Positions 57,353 to 64,000 of a stretch of 64,000 nucleotides of DNA are shown here, piece after piece. The position numbers and the translations under genes are program-made. Source of the stretch: Pseudomonas cuatrocienegasensis (GTDB lineage Bacteria > Pseudomonadota > Gammaproteobacteria > Pseudomonadales > Pseudomonadaceae); assembly GCF_900110925.1 (NCBI RefSeq), contig NZ_FOFP01000003.1, positions 310,001 to 374,000 on the forward strand, in the 5' to 3' direction. How positions within the stretch are numbered: the stretch's first letter is position 1; each line of letters starts with the position of its first letter. The notes below the pieces were generated by a model, which made no database searches, was not told where the DNA came from, and saw only the letters and a program-made list of their open reading frames with translations.

Positions 57353-57907
57353 CTAGAGCAGGTTAAGAGCATCCGCAGTCGCCATAATGCTCGCATACTC
57401 ACCGTTCAGGTTCGCCAGCGACATGGCATGCACCTCATCAGCGGACCGGGGCACGCCGGCATAATCTTTTTGGCCAAAGGCAAAGGTCGCATCGGACACG
57501 ACTACTGTTCGGAAGCCGAGGTTGCCCGCCGTGCGCGCGCTTGCTTCCACGGAGTTGTTGGTGCTGACGCCGACAATGACTAACTGACGAATGCCACGAA
57601 CATGCAGCCAACGCTCCAGCCCTGTGTGAATGAAAGCGTCGGGGACATTCTTCTCGACAACATACTCATCGTCTAACGGCGCCAGCGCAGGCTGAAACGC
57701 GGCCCCCGGCTGCCCCGGCGAGAACAGCGAAGTTGGGCTGCGCGACATGTGCCGCACATGGACCACAGGCCCGCCGGCATCCCGCCATGCGTGGAGCAGC
57801 GTGTGGATATTTTGCTCAGCCTCAGGATTATTCCGCACCCCAGCAGCGGGCGATTGCATGCACTGCTGCATGTCGATAACGATCAGGGCGGTTGGCTCGT
57901 TGTGCAT
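57353..57907 (-). CDS. Isochorismatase-fold hydrolase with Ser at the Cys position
   Basis: The 184-residue protein has the isochorismatase-like hydrolase fold with Asp12 (LIVIDMQQCM) and Lys86 (EYVVEKNVPDAF). At the nucleophile, the usual G-V-x-T-N-x-C-V-E-S reads GVSTNNSVEAS, so Ser119 replaces Cys. Nicotinamidase-like members need the Cys; isochorismatases such as PhzD and EntB do without it. It may thus be a vinyl-ether or other hydrolase, or inactive as an amidase. It lies downstream of nothing obvious and beside the LysE gene. Confidence 0.85.
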   Translation of the reverse strand: MHNEPTALIVIDMQQCMQSPAAGVRNNPEAEQNIHTLLHAWRDAGGPVVHVRHMSRSPTSLFSPGQPGAAFQPALAPLDDEYVVEKNVPDAFIHTGLERWLHVRGIRQLVIVGVSTNNSVEASARTAGNLGFRTVVVSDATFAFGQKDYAGVPRSADEVHAMSLANLNGEYASIMATADALNLL

Positions 57908-57994
57908 GTCATGGCTCTAAGGTGAAGGGCTGAAAAACAATGGCTATGCCCCAATTGGCTGTAGCAGCCCTATGCAGGCTATAACGCAACACCC

Positions 57995-58082
57995 GTAGGA
58001 GCGCCGCCCCGGCGCGAAGCTCTTTGGGCTATCTGCGATACCGCTGAATGGCCGCTATTCGCCGCGAGGCGCGGCTCCTACC
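57995..58082. repeat. REPIN of the GTAGGAGCGCCGCCCCGGCGCGAAGC type
   Basis: Near-identical to the element at 41917-42002: the same two inverted units and the same kind of spacer (TATCTGCGATACCGCTGAATGG against CATCTGCTATGCCGCTGTATGG). Confidence 0.85.
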
Positions 58083-58255
58083 AAGAGCATCGCCCGACAA
58101 GCATCGACGCCGTGCAACACATAACGAGGACATAGCCAAAACAATAGGCGCGCCCTTCGCGCCCACACAAGCCCAATCGGTTAATCAACAGCCGACAACG
58201 CCTGAAGCATCAAGAAGTGCCCGTGTCGCGTCGGCAATAAATGTCGGTAAGCGGC

Positions 58256-58337
58256 CGTGGGCTAGGCGGTGCTCCGCTTTGGCTGCGACGCTTTCAGCAC
58301 TCTCAAGGCCTATCGCGAATAAATTCGCTCCTACAAA
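58256..58337. repeat. Composite REP element
   Basis: CCGTGGGCTAGGCGGTGCTCCGCTTTGGCTGCGACGCTTTC is followed by ATCGCGAATAAATTCGCTCCTACAA. With the REPIN before it, it fills most of the 57908-58347 gap, where no gene is seen. Confidence 0.65.
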
Positions 58338-58347
58338 ATGGTAGCGC

Positions 58348-59505
58348 TTAGTGCTGTTGCTGCACCCACCCCGCAAGCCGAGCCAGTAATGCATCGCAGC
58401 GCTCGAGCTGCTCGAGCGTGACGAACTCATCCGGCTTGTGCCCCTGCTCCATGCTGCCGGGGCCGCAGATGACGGTGGCGATGCCAGCGGCGTCGAACAG
58501 GCCACCTTCGGTGCCGAAGGCGACGGTGCTGAAGTCTTCCCGCTCGCAGAGCAGCGCCAGCAGGTGGGCGGCGTCGCTGGCGGGGTCAGTGAGCAGGCCG
58601 GGGTAGCTGGATAGCTCGCTGAAACGAATGTCGCTGGCGGCGCTGACCGCGCGCATGCGCGGCAGCAGTTCGTGCTCGGCGTAGGCCTGCAGCTCAGCGG
58701 CAACCTGCCTGGGGTCGTCGGCTGGCAGGACGCGCATCTCGAAGTCGAAGCGGCATTCGCCGGGGACGATATTGAGTGCCCGGCCGCCACTGATCACGCC
58801 GGTTTGCACGGTGGAGTACGGTGGGTCAAAGCGGCTGTCATGGCGCTCGGGCGCGGCCAGCTGCGCGCCGATTTCGCCAAGGCGGCCGATCAACTTGGCC
58901 GCGTATTCAATGGCGTTGACGCCCTGCGGCGCATAGGCCGAGTGGCAGGCTGCACCGTGGACCTCGCAGCGCATCGCCAGCTTGCCCTTGTGGCCGAGCA
59001 CCGGGCGCATCTCGGTGGGTTCGCCGATCAGGCAGATGGCCGGGCGCTCGGGGCTGGAGCGCAGCTGTTCGACCAGGCTGCGCACGCCAAGGCAGCCAAT
59101 CTCCTCGTCGTAGGAAATGGCGATATGCAGCGGCAGACGCAGCGGCTGTTGCAGAAACGTCGGCAGGCTGGCCAGCACGCAGGCGATAAAGCCTTTCATG
59201 TCCGCCGTGCCACGGCCGTACAGGCGGCCGTCGCGCTCGCTAAGGGTGAAGGCCGGCACCGTCCAGGCCTGGCCATCGACCGGCACCACATCGCTGTGGC
59301 CGGAGAGCATCACCCCGCCAGGGCCGGGCGGGCCGAGGCGCGCGTACAGGTTGGCTTTGCTGCGCTCATCGTTGAACAGCAGTTGGCTGTCGATACCGAG
59401 GTCGCTCAGATAACGGCGCACGTAGTCGATCAGCGCCAGGTTGGAGTCGCGGCTGGTGGTGTCGAAGGCGATCAGGTCGGCGAGCAGGTCACGGCTGGTG
59501 GGCAT
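58348..59505 (-). CDS. ArgE/M20-family deacylase (acetylornithine deacetylase-like)
   Basis: The 385-residue metallopeptidase-fold enzyme has the dinuclear zinc site: His70 (MLSGHSDVVPVDG), Asp102 (YGRGTADMKG), Glu134/Glu135 (SYDEEIGCLG) and His near the C-terminus (MEQGHKPDEF). It matches ArgE, which removes acetyl from N-acetylornithine, but Pseudomonas makes ornithine with ArgJ, so this paralogue may act on other N-acyl amino acids. It is the last gene of a minus-strand set with a DUF1028 protein, a Rid protein and a flavin monooxygenase. I leave the symbol empty. Confidence 0.88.
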   Translation of the reverse strand: MPTSRDLLADLIAFDTTSRDSNLALIDYVRRYLSDLGIDSQLLFNDERSKANLYARLGPPGPGGVMLSGHSDVVPVDGQAWTVPAFTLSERDGRLYGRGTADMKGFIACVLASLPTFLQQPLRLPLHIAISYDEEIGCLGVRSLVEQLRSSPERPAICLIGEPTEMRPVLGHKGKLAMRCEVHGAACHSAYAPQGVNAIEYAAKLIGRLGEIGAQLAAPERHDSRFDPPYSTVQTGVISGGRALNIVPGECRFDFEMRVLPADDPRQVAAELQAYAEHELLPRMRAVSAASDIRFSELSSYPGLLTDPASDAAHLLALLCEREDFSTVAFGTEGGLFDAAGIATVICGPGSMEQGHKPDEFVTLEQLERCDALLARLAGWVQQQH

Positions 59506-59550
59506 GGGACAATTCCGGGGCAATGGCTGATCGGTGGCGCGGGTATCGCT

Positions 59551-59653
59551 GTGGGAGGCGCTTCAGCGGCGACAGCTCCGAAGTCGCGGCTACGACTGCA
59601 TGGATGCAGGAGGTAGAGCAAAGCAGGATGCCAGAGCCGAAAGCCCCTCCCAC
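59551..59653. repeat. Split REP palindrome between the DUF1028 and ArgE-like genes
   Basis: CTGTGGGAGGCGCTTCAGCGGCGAC at 59550 and GCCGAAAGCCCCTCCCACGG at 59636 are inverted parts of the GTGGGAGG family, about 75 bases apart, with GTCGCGGCTACGACTGC between. Confidence 0.6.
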
Positions 59654-59661
59654 GGACGTCA

Positions 59662-60336
59662 CTACTCGTCCCCAGGCACGCCGTAGCGCGGTGCCTGGGT
59701 CGGGTCGAGAGCACGGGTGATGTAGTCGTGCAGTTGCGGCTCGTACGCGCGCCAGAGTGCGTCCAGTTCGCCGATGGGGTGGTCGTCAGCCCAGTCGACG
59801 CGCAGGTCGACCACCGGCCAGACCAGATCACCCACCACCGAAAGCGCCGCCGAGTGCACCGGCCCAGCCTCGCCGCCGGCCGCCATGGCCGCGTGCATGG
59901 CGGCCAGCAGCCGATCCGGCAGGCCGCCGGCGACGTGCTCGAAGGCCTCGACCATGGCGTCGATCACCGCCGGCGAGGACAACAAATTGCCGGCCGCCAC
60001 GCATTTCTCGCCAGCCCGCGCATGGTGCACACCGAGGGCTTCGCTGCCGGTGAAATGCGCGCTGGCGCCGTGGCTGTCGATCACCGTGACCTGGCGATAC
60101 TGACCGTAGCCGTTGCTGTCCAGGGCCTGGCTCAGGGCTGCGCTGGGGCTTTCTCCGGCTTCCAGCAGGGTAAGAATCTGCGGACCGAGGGCCGGCAGGG
60201 TGATGTTCTGCGTTGACACTGCGCCCACTCCGGCACGCAGCCAGGGGCAACGGGCGCCGACGGCGATGCTGGAGGAGCTGATGGCAATACCGAGCTGGCC
60301 GGTTTCGGCGCAGCGGCCGACGATGGAGAAGGTCAT
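59662..60336 (-). CDS. DUF1028 family protein (Ntn-hydrolase-like)
   Basis: The 224-residue protein is a DUF1028 member: MTFSIVGRCAETGQLGIAISSSS, then AVGARCPWLRAGVGAVSTQN and SEALGVHHARAGEKCVAAGN. The family has an Ntn-hydrolase-like fold and is thought to hydrolyse amide-type bonds, with no confirmed substrate. Its ATG overlaps the Rid stop codon in ATGA (60333-60336), so the two are translationally coupled. The frame is open upstream across the Rid gene but that part is not this protein. Confidence 0.85.
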   Translation of the reverse strand: MTFSIVGRCAETGQLGIAISSSSIAVGARCPWLRAGVGAVSTQNITLPALGPQILTLLEAGESPSAALSQALDSNGYGQYRQVTVIDSHGASAHFTGSEALGVHHARAGEKCVAAGNLLSSPAVIDAMVEAFEHVAGGLPDRLLAAMHAAMAAGGEAGPVHSAALSVVGDLVWPVVDLRVDWADDHPIGELDALWRAYEPQLHDYITRALDPTQAPRYGVPGDE

Positions 60337-60767
60337 GGGCGCGGCTCCGCTTGCCAGTCGTCCGGGATTACCGCGATCACGTCGATTTCCATCAGCCATT
60401 GCGGCTGGCCGAGGGCCGCGACCACTAGACCGGTGGAGATCGGGAACACGCCTTTGAGCCATTTGCCGACCTCCTGGTATACCGGCTCGCGGTAGCGTGG
60501 GTCGGTCAGGTAGGTGGTGGTTTTGACGATGTGCGACAGGTCGCTGCCGGCCTCTTCGAGCAGTTGCTTGAGGTTCTTCATCGCCTGTTCGGTTTGCGCC
60601 CGTGGGTCGCCCAGACCCACCAGATTGCCAGCGAAATCGGTGCCGACCTGGCCGCGCACGTACACCGTGTTGCCAGCGCGCACGGCCTGGCACAGGTCGT
60701 TGTCCAGGGTTTGATTGGGGTAAGTGTCTTTAGTGTTGAACATGCGGATGCGGGTATGGGTGGGCAT
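60333..60767 (-). CDS. RidA-family protein lacking the conserved Arg
   Basis: The 144-residue protein has the Rid fold (NDLCQAVRAGNTVYVRGQVGTD, EQAMKNLKQLLEEAGSDLSHIVKTTTYLTD, LVVAALGQPQWLMEIDVIAV). At the place of RidA's catalytic-site Arg (PARAAIGV in the ridA product of this window) it has FPISTGLVV, so Ser replaces Arg and imine deaminase activity is doubtful. It overlaps both neighbours by ATGA: the monooxygenase stop at its start and the DUF1028 start at its stop. It probably acts on the product of the monooxygenase. Confidence 0.9.
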   Translation of the reverse strand: MPTHTRIRMFNTKDTYPNQTLDNDLCQAVRAGNTVYVRGQVGTDFAGNLVGLGDPRAQTEQAMKNLKQLLEEAGSDLSHIVKTTTYLTDPRYREPVYQEVGKWLKGVFPISTGLVVAALGQPQWLMEIDVIAVIPDDWQAEPRP

Positions 60768-62125
60768 CAGCGAACTCCGGTGAGGCTGACGGGCGCCGCG
60801 CCGGCCTGGGCTTCGGCCTGACGCTGCTGGGCGTCACGGTAGGCGGTGTAGGTGCGCTGGGTGGCGATGTGGTCGGCGATATGTTTGGCGTCGTGCCACA
60901 CGCCCCAGATAAAGGTGGAGCCCCGCCGCGACAGCCACGGCAGACCGACAAAGTAGATGCCCGGCTCACTGGCGACGCCGCGCTGGTGCCGCGGTTTGCC
61001 ATTGGCGTCGAAGGCGTCGACCTGCAGCCAGTTGAAATCATTGGCGTAGCCGGTAGCCCAGATGATCGCGCTGATGCCGGCAGCAGCCAGGTCGAGTTCG
61101 AGGAGCGGCTGCGTTACGCAGTCCGGATCAGGCAGGCACCGGCGCGCACTGGGCTCTTCCGGCAGGTCGAGGCCGTTGCGGGCAATGTAGGCGTCGGCAG
61201 CATCGAGCAGCGCCAGGTAGTTCTCGTCGCCACGGGCGATGTTGTCGGCCAGGTCGGCCTGGAAGCGCACCACGCCCTCACTGAACGCCTGGGTCAGGCC
61301 GACCAGGGTGATGCCCTGCCCTGCCAGCTCGCGGAAATCGATGGTGCGGCCACCGTGGGCGCCGCTGACGGCAATGGTGACGTGCTCCTTGCCCGGCTGC
61401 ATGGCCTGCGCATCCCACAGGCCAAGCACGCCCAGCCACCAGACGAAATCGCGGTTGCGGTAGGCGCGCGGCGGGCGGTCGTGGGGACCAACCGAGAGGT
61501 AGACCTGTTTGCCGGCGCGCTGCAACTCGTCGGCGATCTGCACCCCGGATGAGCCGGCGCCGACCACCAGCACCGCGCCCTCGGGCAGTTGTTCAGGGTT
61601 GCGGTAGGCGGCGGAGTGGATTTGATACAGCGCCGAATCCTGCGGGGCGATGGCCGGGATCACCGGCTGCTGAAACGGCCCGGTGGCCACCACCACGCGA
61701 TTGGCCAGGATCACCCCTTCGGAGGTTTCCACGCTAAAGCCGGCGCGCCCGCTATTGCGCACCACCCGCCGCACCTCCACGCCGGTGCGGATCGGTGCGG
61801 CGATCTGCCGGGCATAGGCCTCGAAGTAGTCGGCTACCTGGTCCTTGTGGGCGAAGGCATCGGGCGCCAAGTCGGGAAATTCCATACCCGGGAAACGGTC
61901 ATGCCAGACCGGGCCATTGGTCACCAGCGAGTCCCAGCGGCCGCTGCGCCAGGCTTCAGCGATGCGGCTCTTCTCCAGCACCAGGTGCGGCACGCCATGC
62001 CGGCTCAGGTGCTCGCTGGTGGCCACCCCGGCCTGGCCGGCGCCGACCACCAGGGTATCGATTTCGAGGGGCCCCACCGCGCTGGCCGAGCGTGGCGGGA
62101 AAGCGGGTTGCTTAAGGTCGGTCAT
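60767..62125 (-). CDS. Flavin-containing monooxygenase (FAD/NADPH dependent)
   Basis: The 452-residue enzyme has two Rossmann motifs: DTLVVGAGQAGVATSEHLSRHG for FAD near residue 25, and VLVVGAGSSGVQIADELQRAGK for NADPH near residue 185, the layout of class B flavin monooxygenases. A C-terminal WATGYANDFNWL is also typical. It would hydroxylate or N-oxygenate a small organic molecule. The start at 62125 fits the fold; the frame is open upstream. It is the first gene of the operon with the Rid, DUF1028 and ArgE-like genes. Confidence 0.9.
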   Translation of the reverse strand: MTDLKQPAFPPRSASAVGPLEIDTLVVGAGQAGVATSEHLSRHGVPHLVLEKSRIAEAWRSGRWDSLVTNGPVWHDRFPGMEFPDLAPDAFAHKDQVADYFEAYARQIAAPIRTGVEVRRVVRNSGRAGFSVETSEGVILANRVVVATGPFQQPVIPAIAPQDSALYQIHSAAYRNPEQLPEGAVLVVGAGSSGVQIADELQRAGKQVYLSVGPHDRPPRAYRNRDFVWWLGVLGLWDAQAMQPGKEHVTIAVSGAHGGRTIDFRELAGQGITLVGLTQAFSEGVVRFQADLADNIARGDENYLALLDAADAYIARNGLDLPEEPSARRCLPDPDCVTQPLLELDLAAAGISAIIWATGYANDFNWLQVDAFDANGKPRHQRGVASEPGIYFVGLPWLSRRGSTFIWGVWHDAKHIADHIATQRTYTAYRDAQQRQAEAQAGAAPVSLTGVR

Positions 62126-62311
62126 GGCGTGCCTACTCTGCTTCTGATCATGGCGAATCCGCAGTCGCAACAAGGCGGGCGGTGTTCGGCGCATTCTGTG
62201 CAGAGCGGGGCTTTCGCGAAATTATGATTTTTGTAGTCGCAGGCTAGGAAAAAGCTGCCTGACCAGGGCGCGGTGGATCGGCCCTGGTATTGCCGCAGAA
62301 GCTGTTGCGGC

Positions 62312-63277
62312 TTACTCGCCGCCCACGGCAAAGTTCGGCAGGCTGTTGACCGGCTGGGAGAAGTCGAACGGAATCGATTCCAGGGCCAGGCCAACGTTGC
62401 GCTGGACGACGAAGTGCAGGTGCGGGCCGGTGCTGTTGCCGGTGTTGCCGGAGCGGGCGATCTGGCTGCCGGCGGCCACGTGCTGGCCCTCGGCGACGCT
62501 GACCGAGCCCTGCATCAGGTGCAGGTAGACGCCCATGGTGCCGTCGTCGTGTAGGATGCGCACGTAGTTGCCCGAGGGGTTGTTGCCCCGGCCGTTCTGG
62601 CTGTTCTCGGTCTTGACCACCACGCCGCCGCGCGCCGCGACTATGGGCGTGCCTTCGGGCATGGCGATATCCACCGCGTAGCGGCCCTTGGGGGTGAAGT
62701 GGCTGTACTGGCCGTTGGCGCCCTGGGTCAGGCGGAACGGGCCGCCGCGCCATGGCAGCGGGTAGCGCTTCTGCGTCGGCACCAGGCGCGGGTCACCCAG
62801 GGCGTAGCGCAGCTTGGGCGTGTAACTCAGGGGCTGTGAAGGGTCGCGCGGAGCCAGGGTGGCGAGGCGAATCTGGCTGCGCGGTGGCAGCACCCAGGTG
62901 ATCGGTTTGCTCGGCGCGCCACTGACGTTGCTCAGTTGCTCCAGGCGCAGCTCCACCTGCACAGGCGCGAACAGGTCGTTGCGCACCAGCAGGGTTTCGC
63001 CGGCTTCATGCTTTTTGGTTTCCAGCTTCACCTGGGTATCCAGGCGCTCGACCATGCGATCACGAAACACGAAGACCTGCGCACCAGGCGCCGCCTGGTC
63101 GGTGTAGGTGACCACGCCGTTGGCATCGGTGTATTTGTAGATGGTCAGCGCCATGGCCGCAGGCGCGGTGCAGAGCAGGCCCAGCAGCAGCGCCAGGTTG
63201 GTACCGGCGTGGCGAAGCAACACGGCGCAGGCCTGCGCAATGGTGAATGGAGTAGAAGCGAGCCCTAGCCTGTTCAT
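62312..63277 (-). CDS. M23-family peptidoglycan endopeptidase with N-terminal DUF4124-like module
   Basis: The 321-residue protein has a hydrophobic signal (LALLLGLLCTAPAAMA), then a DUF4124-type module (LTIYKYTDANGVVTYTDQAAPG) and a C-terminal LytM/M23 domain: HFTPKGRYAVDIAMPEGTPIVAARGG, GNYVRILHDDGTMGVYLHLM and the HLHF metal motif in GPHLHFVVQ. It should cut peptide cross-links in the wall from the periplasm, or act as a regulator of amidases. It stands alone between the monooxygenase operon and the DUF1615-like gene. Confidence 0.87.
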   Translation of the reverse strand: MNRLGLASTPFTIAQACAVLLRHAGTNLALLLGLLCTAPAAMALTIYKYTDANGVVTYTDQAAPGAQVFVFRDRMVERLDTQVKLETKKHEAGETLLVRNDLFAPVQVELRLEQLSNVSGAPSKPITWVLPPRSQIRLATLAPRDPSQPLSYTPKLRYALGDPRLVPTQKRYPLPWRGGPFRLTQGANGQYSHFTPKGRYAVDIAMPEGTPIVAARGGVVVKTENSQNGRGNNPSGNYVRILHDDGTMGVYLHLMQGSVSVAEGQHVAAGSQIARSGNTGNSTGPHLHFVVQRNVGLALESIPFDFSQPVNSLPNFAVGGE

Positions 63278-63400
63278 TCGGATTTATGGGTTTATGAGTA
63301 TCCGGGAGAGTCAGCGTAGCAGCCTGTGCACAGGCAGGCGAGTCGCGCTTCTCGGCTTTGCGACTGGAGACACAGAGCCTGTGGGCATCTCAAGCATCAA

Positions 63401-63493
63401 GGGGGGCGGGCGGTGCCCGTTTTAGCCGCGGCTTCTGCAGCGTTCTCAAGATCTATCGCGAATAAAGGCTAGGCGCCCCCTTCGCTCCTACAA
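63401..63493. repeat. Composite REP element
   Basis: GGGGGGCGGGCGGTGCCCGTTTTAGCCGCGGC, then ATCGCGAATAAAGG and GCGCCCCCTTCGCTCCTACAA. It fills most of the gap before the last gene. Confidence 0.7.
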
Positions 63494-63524
63494 AAGAGCG
63501 ACAGAGATTCGTGTCGCGATTCTT

Positions 63525-64000
63525 TTAGCCGGTCTTGGCGCGGCCTAGGCAGTTTTTCCAGCGCGCCTCGACCCGCTCGGCAAACCAGGCGGTGGTGAGG
63601 TTGCGGGTGATTTTCGGGCTCTTCAGGACGATGCCCGGTAGCCGCGCACGCGGCACGCTGCGGCCTTCAAGCTGGTCGGCCAGGGCGAAGACGCGATCGT
63701 ATAGTCGACTGTCCTCAAAGTCCTGGCGGTCACCGCGCTCCAGATCTCGGCGGATGGCCACATCACTGAGGTCCAGGCGAGCGCTCAGGCTGCGCACTGC
63801 CCGTTCGGTCTGCCCGGCCTGGCGCGAGCCGTGGATGATCAGGTCGCCGTCCAGAGCCAGGGTGATGCCCGACAACCGGCTTACCGCATGCTGAAACGCG
63901 GCGTTGCGGCTGGCGTACCAGCCGGCATTGAAGTCGGCGAAGCGATACACCGGGCTGCTGTAGGACGCCGGGTAATCGAGCAGGTGGGCGATGCCGAAAT
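63525..64000 (-). CDS. DUF1615-like protein (partial, N-terminus outside window)
   Basis: The minus-strand frame is open from the window edge (FGIAHLLDYPASYSSPVYRF) to a stop at 63525, about 158 residues. The block YRFADFNAGWYASRNAAFQHAV and the run ending WFAERVEARWKNCLGRA suggest the C-terminal part of DUF1615 lipoproteins. A GTG at 63950 could mimic a start, but the residues before it continue the domain, so the gene extends beyond the window. Function unknown. Confidence 0.7.
   Translation of the reverse strand, partial: FGIAHLLDYPASYSSPVYRFADFNAGWYASRNAAFQHAVSRLSGITLALDGDLIIHGSRQAGQTERAVRSLSARLDLSDVAIRRDLERGDRQDFEDSRLYDRVFALADQLEGRSVPRARLPGIVLKSPKITRNLTTAWFAERVEARWKNCLGRAKTG

Noticed and set aside
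59662..60693. Apparent Rid-DUF1028 fusion in one frame
   Set aside because: The part before 60336 is an alternate frame of the real Rid gene; the ATGA overlap explains the arrangement.

Overview
The window is a stretch of a high-GC Pseudomonas chromosome. The first 42 kb keeps the gene order I recall for the P. aeruginosa rpmG-rpmB to phoB-phoR segment: coaBC-dut-algC-argB, pyrE/crc/rph, gmk-rpoZ-spoT-ridA, oxyR-recG, HU, rubredoxin and its reductase, the glycolate genes, ubiC-ubiA and phoBR. Single genes match Pseudomonas-specific forms, for example the Hfq partner Crc and AlgC with a membrane-anchored N-terminal domain. It is probably not P. aeruginosa: the glycolate locus is the full glcC / glcDEFGBA set, including malate synthase G and the permease, only one rubredoxin gene is present, and the interspersed repeats are of the GTAGGAGCGAATTTATTCGCGA type. 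No tRNA, rRNA, CRISPR array, prophage or complete insertion sequence was seen.

Layout. 1-9 kb: ribosomal proteins L33 (cut by the window edge) and L28, a peptide-binding protein, RadC, then a forward run for coenzyme A (coaBC), dUTP removal (dut), sugar phosphates (algC) and arginine (argB). 9-17 kb: pyrE and crc diverge; rph and yicC diverge; gmk-rpoZ-spoT-ridA form a nucleotide and stringent-response run. 17-26.5 kb: a lipoprotein, an SDR protein, oxyR-recG, an HDOD protein, HU, rubredoxin reductase and rubredoxin. 26.5-36.3 kb: glcDEFGBA on the minus strand with divergent glcC and two mirror-image operators. 36.4-42 kb: ubiC, ubiA, phoBR with a Pho box, and a CorC/HlyC-type membrane protein.

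42-52.6 kb is a catabolic block on the minus strand: nitrilase-type amidase, aldehyde dehydrogenase, class III aminotransferase, a three-gene ABC importer and a GMC alcohol dehydrogenase, with a divergent LysR regulator. The likely substrate is a small amine, amino alcohol or amide, but it is not identified.

52.6-55.6 kb is an AT-richer accessory island. It holds what I read as integron gene cassettes without an integrase: a two-helix membrane protein and a COG3910-like ATPase, each bounded by exactly matching attC R-box ends, plus one good attC site. Downstream lies an orphan protein with a cytidine-deaminase-type C-A-E / P-C-x-x-C signature. This is the most novel part of the window.

55.6-64 kb returns to chromosomal-type genes: an EEP-family hydrolase, a LysE exporter, an isochorismatase-fold hydrolase with Ser in place of Cys, a tight operon of flavin monooxygenase, Rid protein, DUF1028 protein and ArgE-like deacylase, an M23 peptidase, and a DUF1615-like gene cut by the window end. 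Many intergenic gaps carry REP/REPIN-like palindromes in at least three families.
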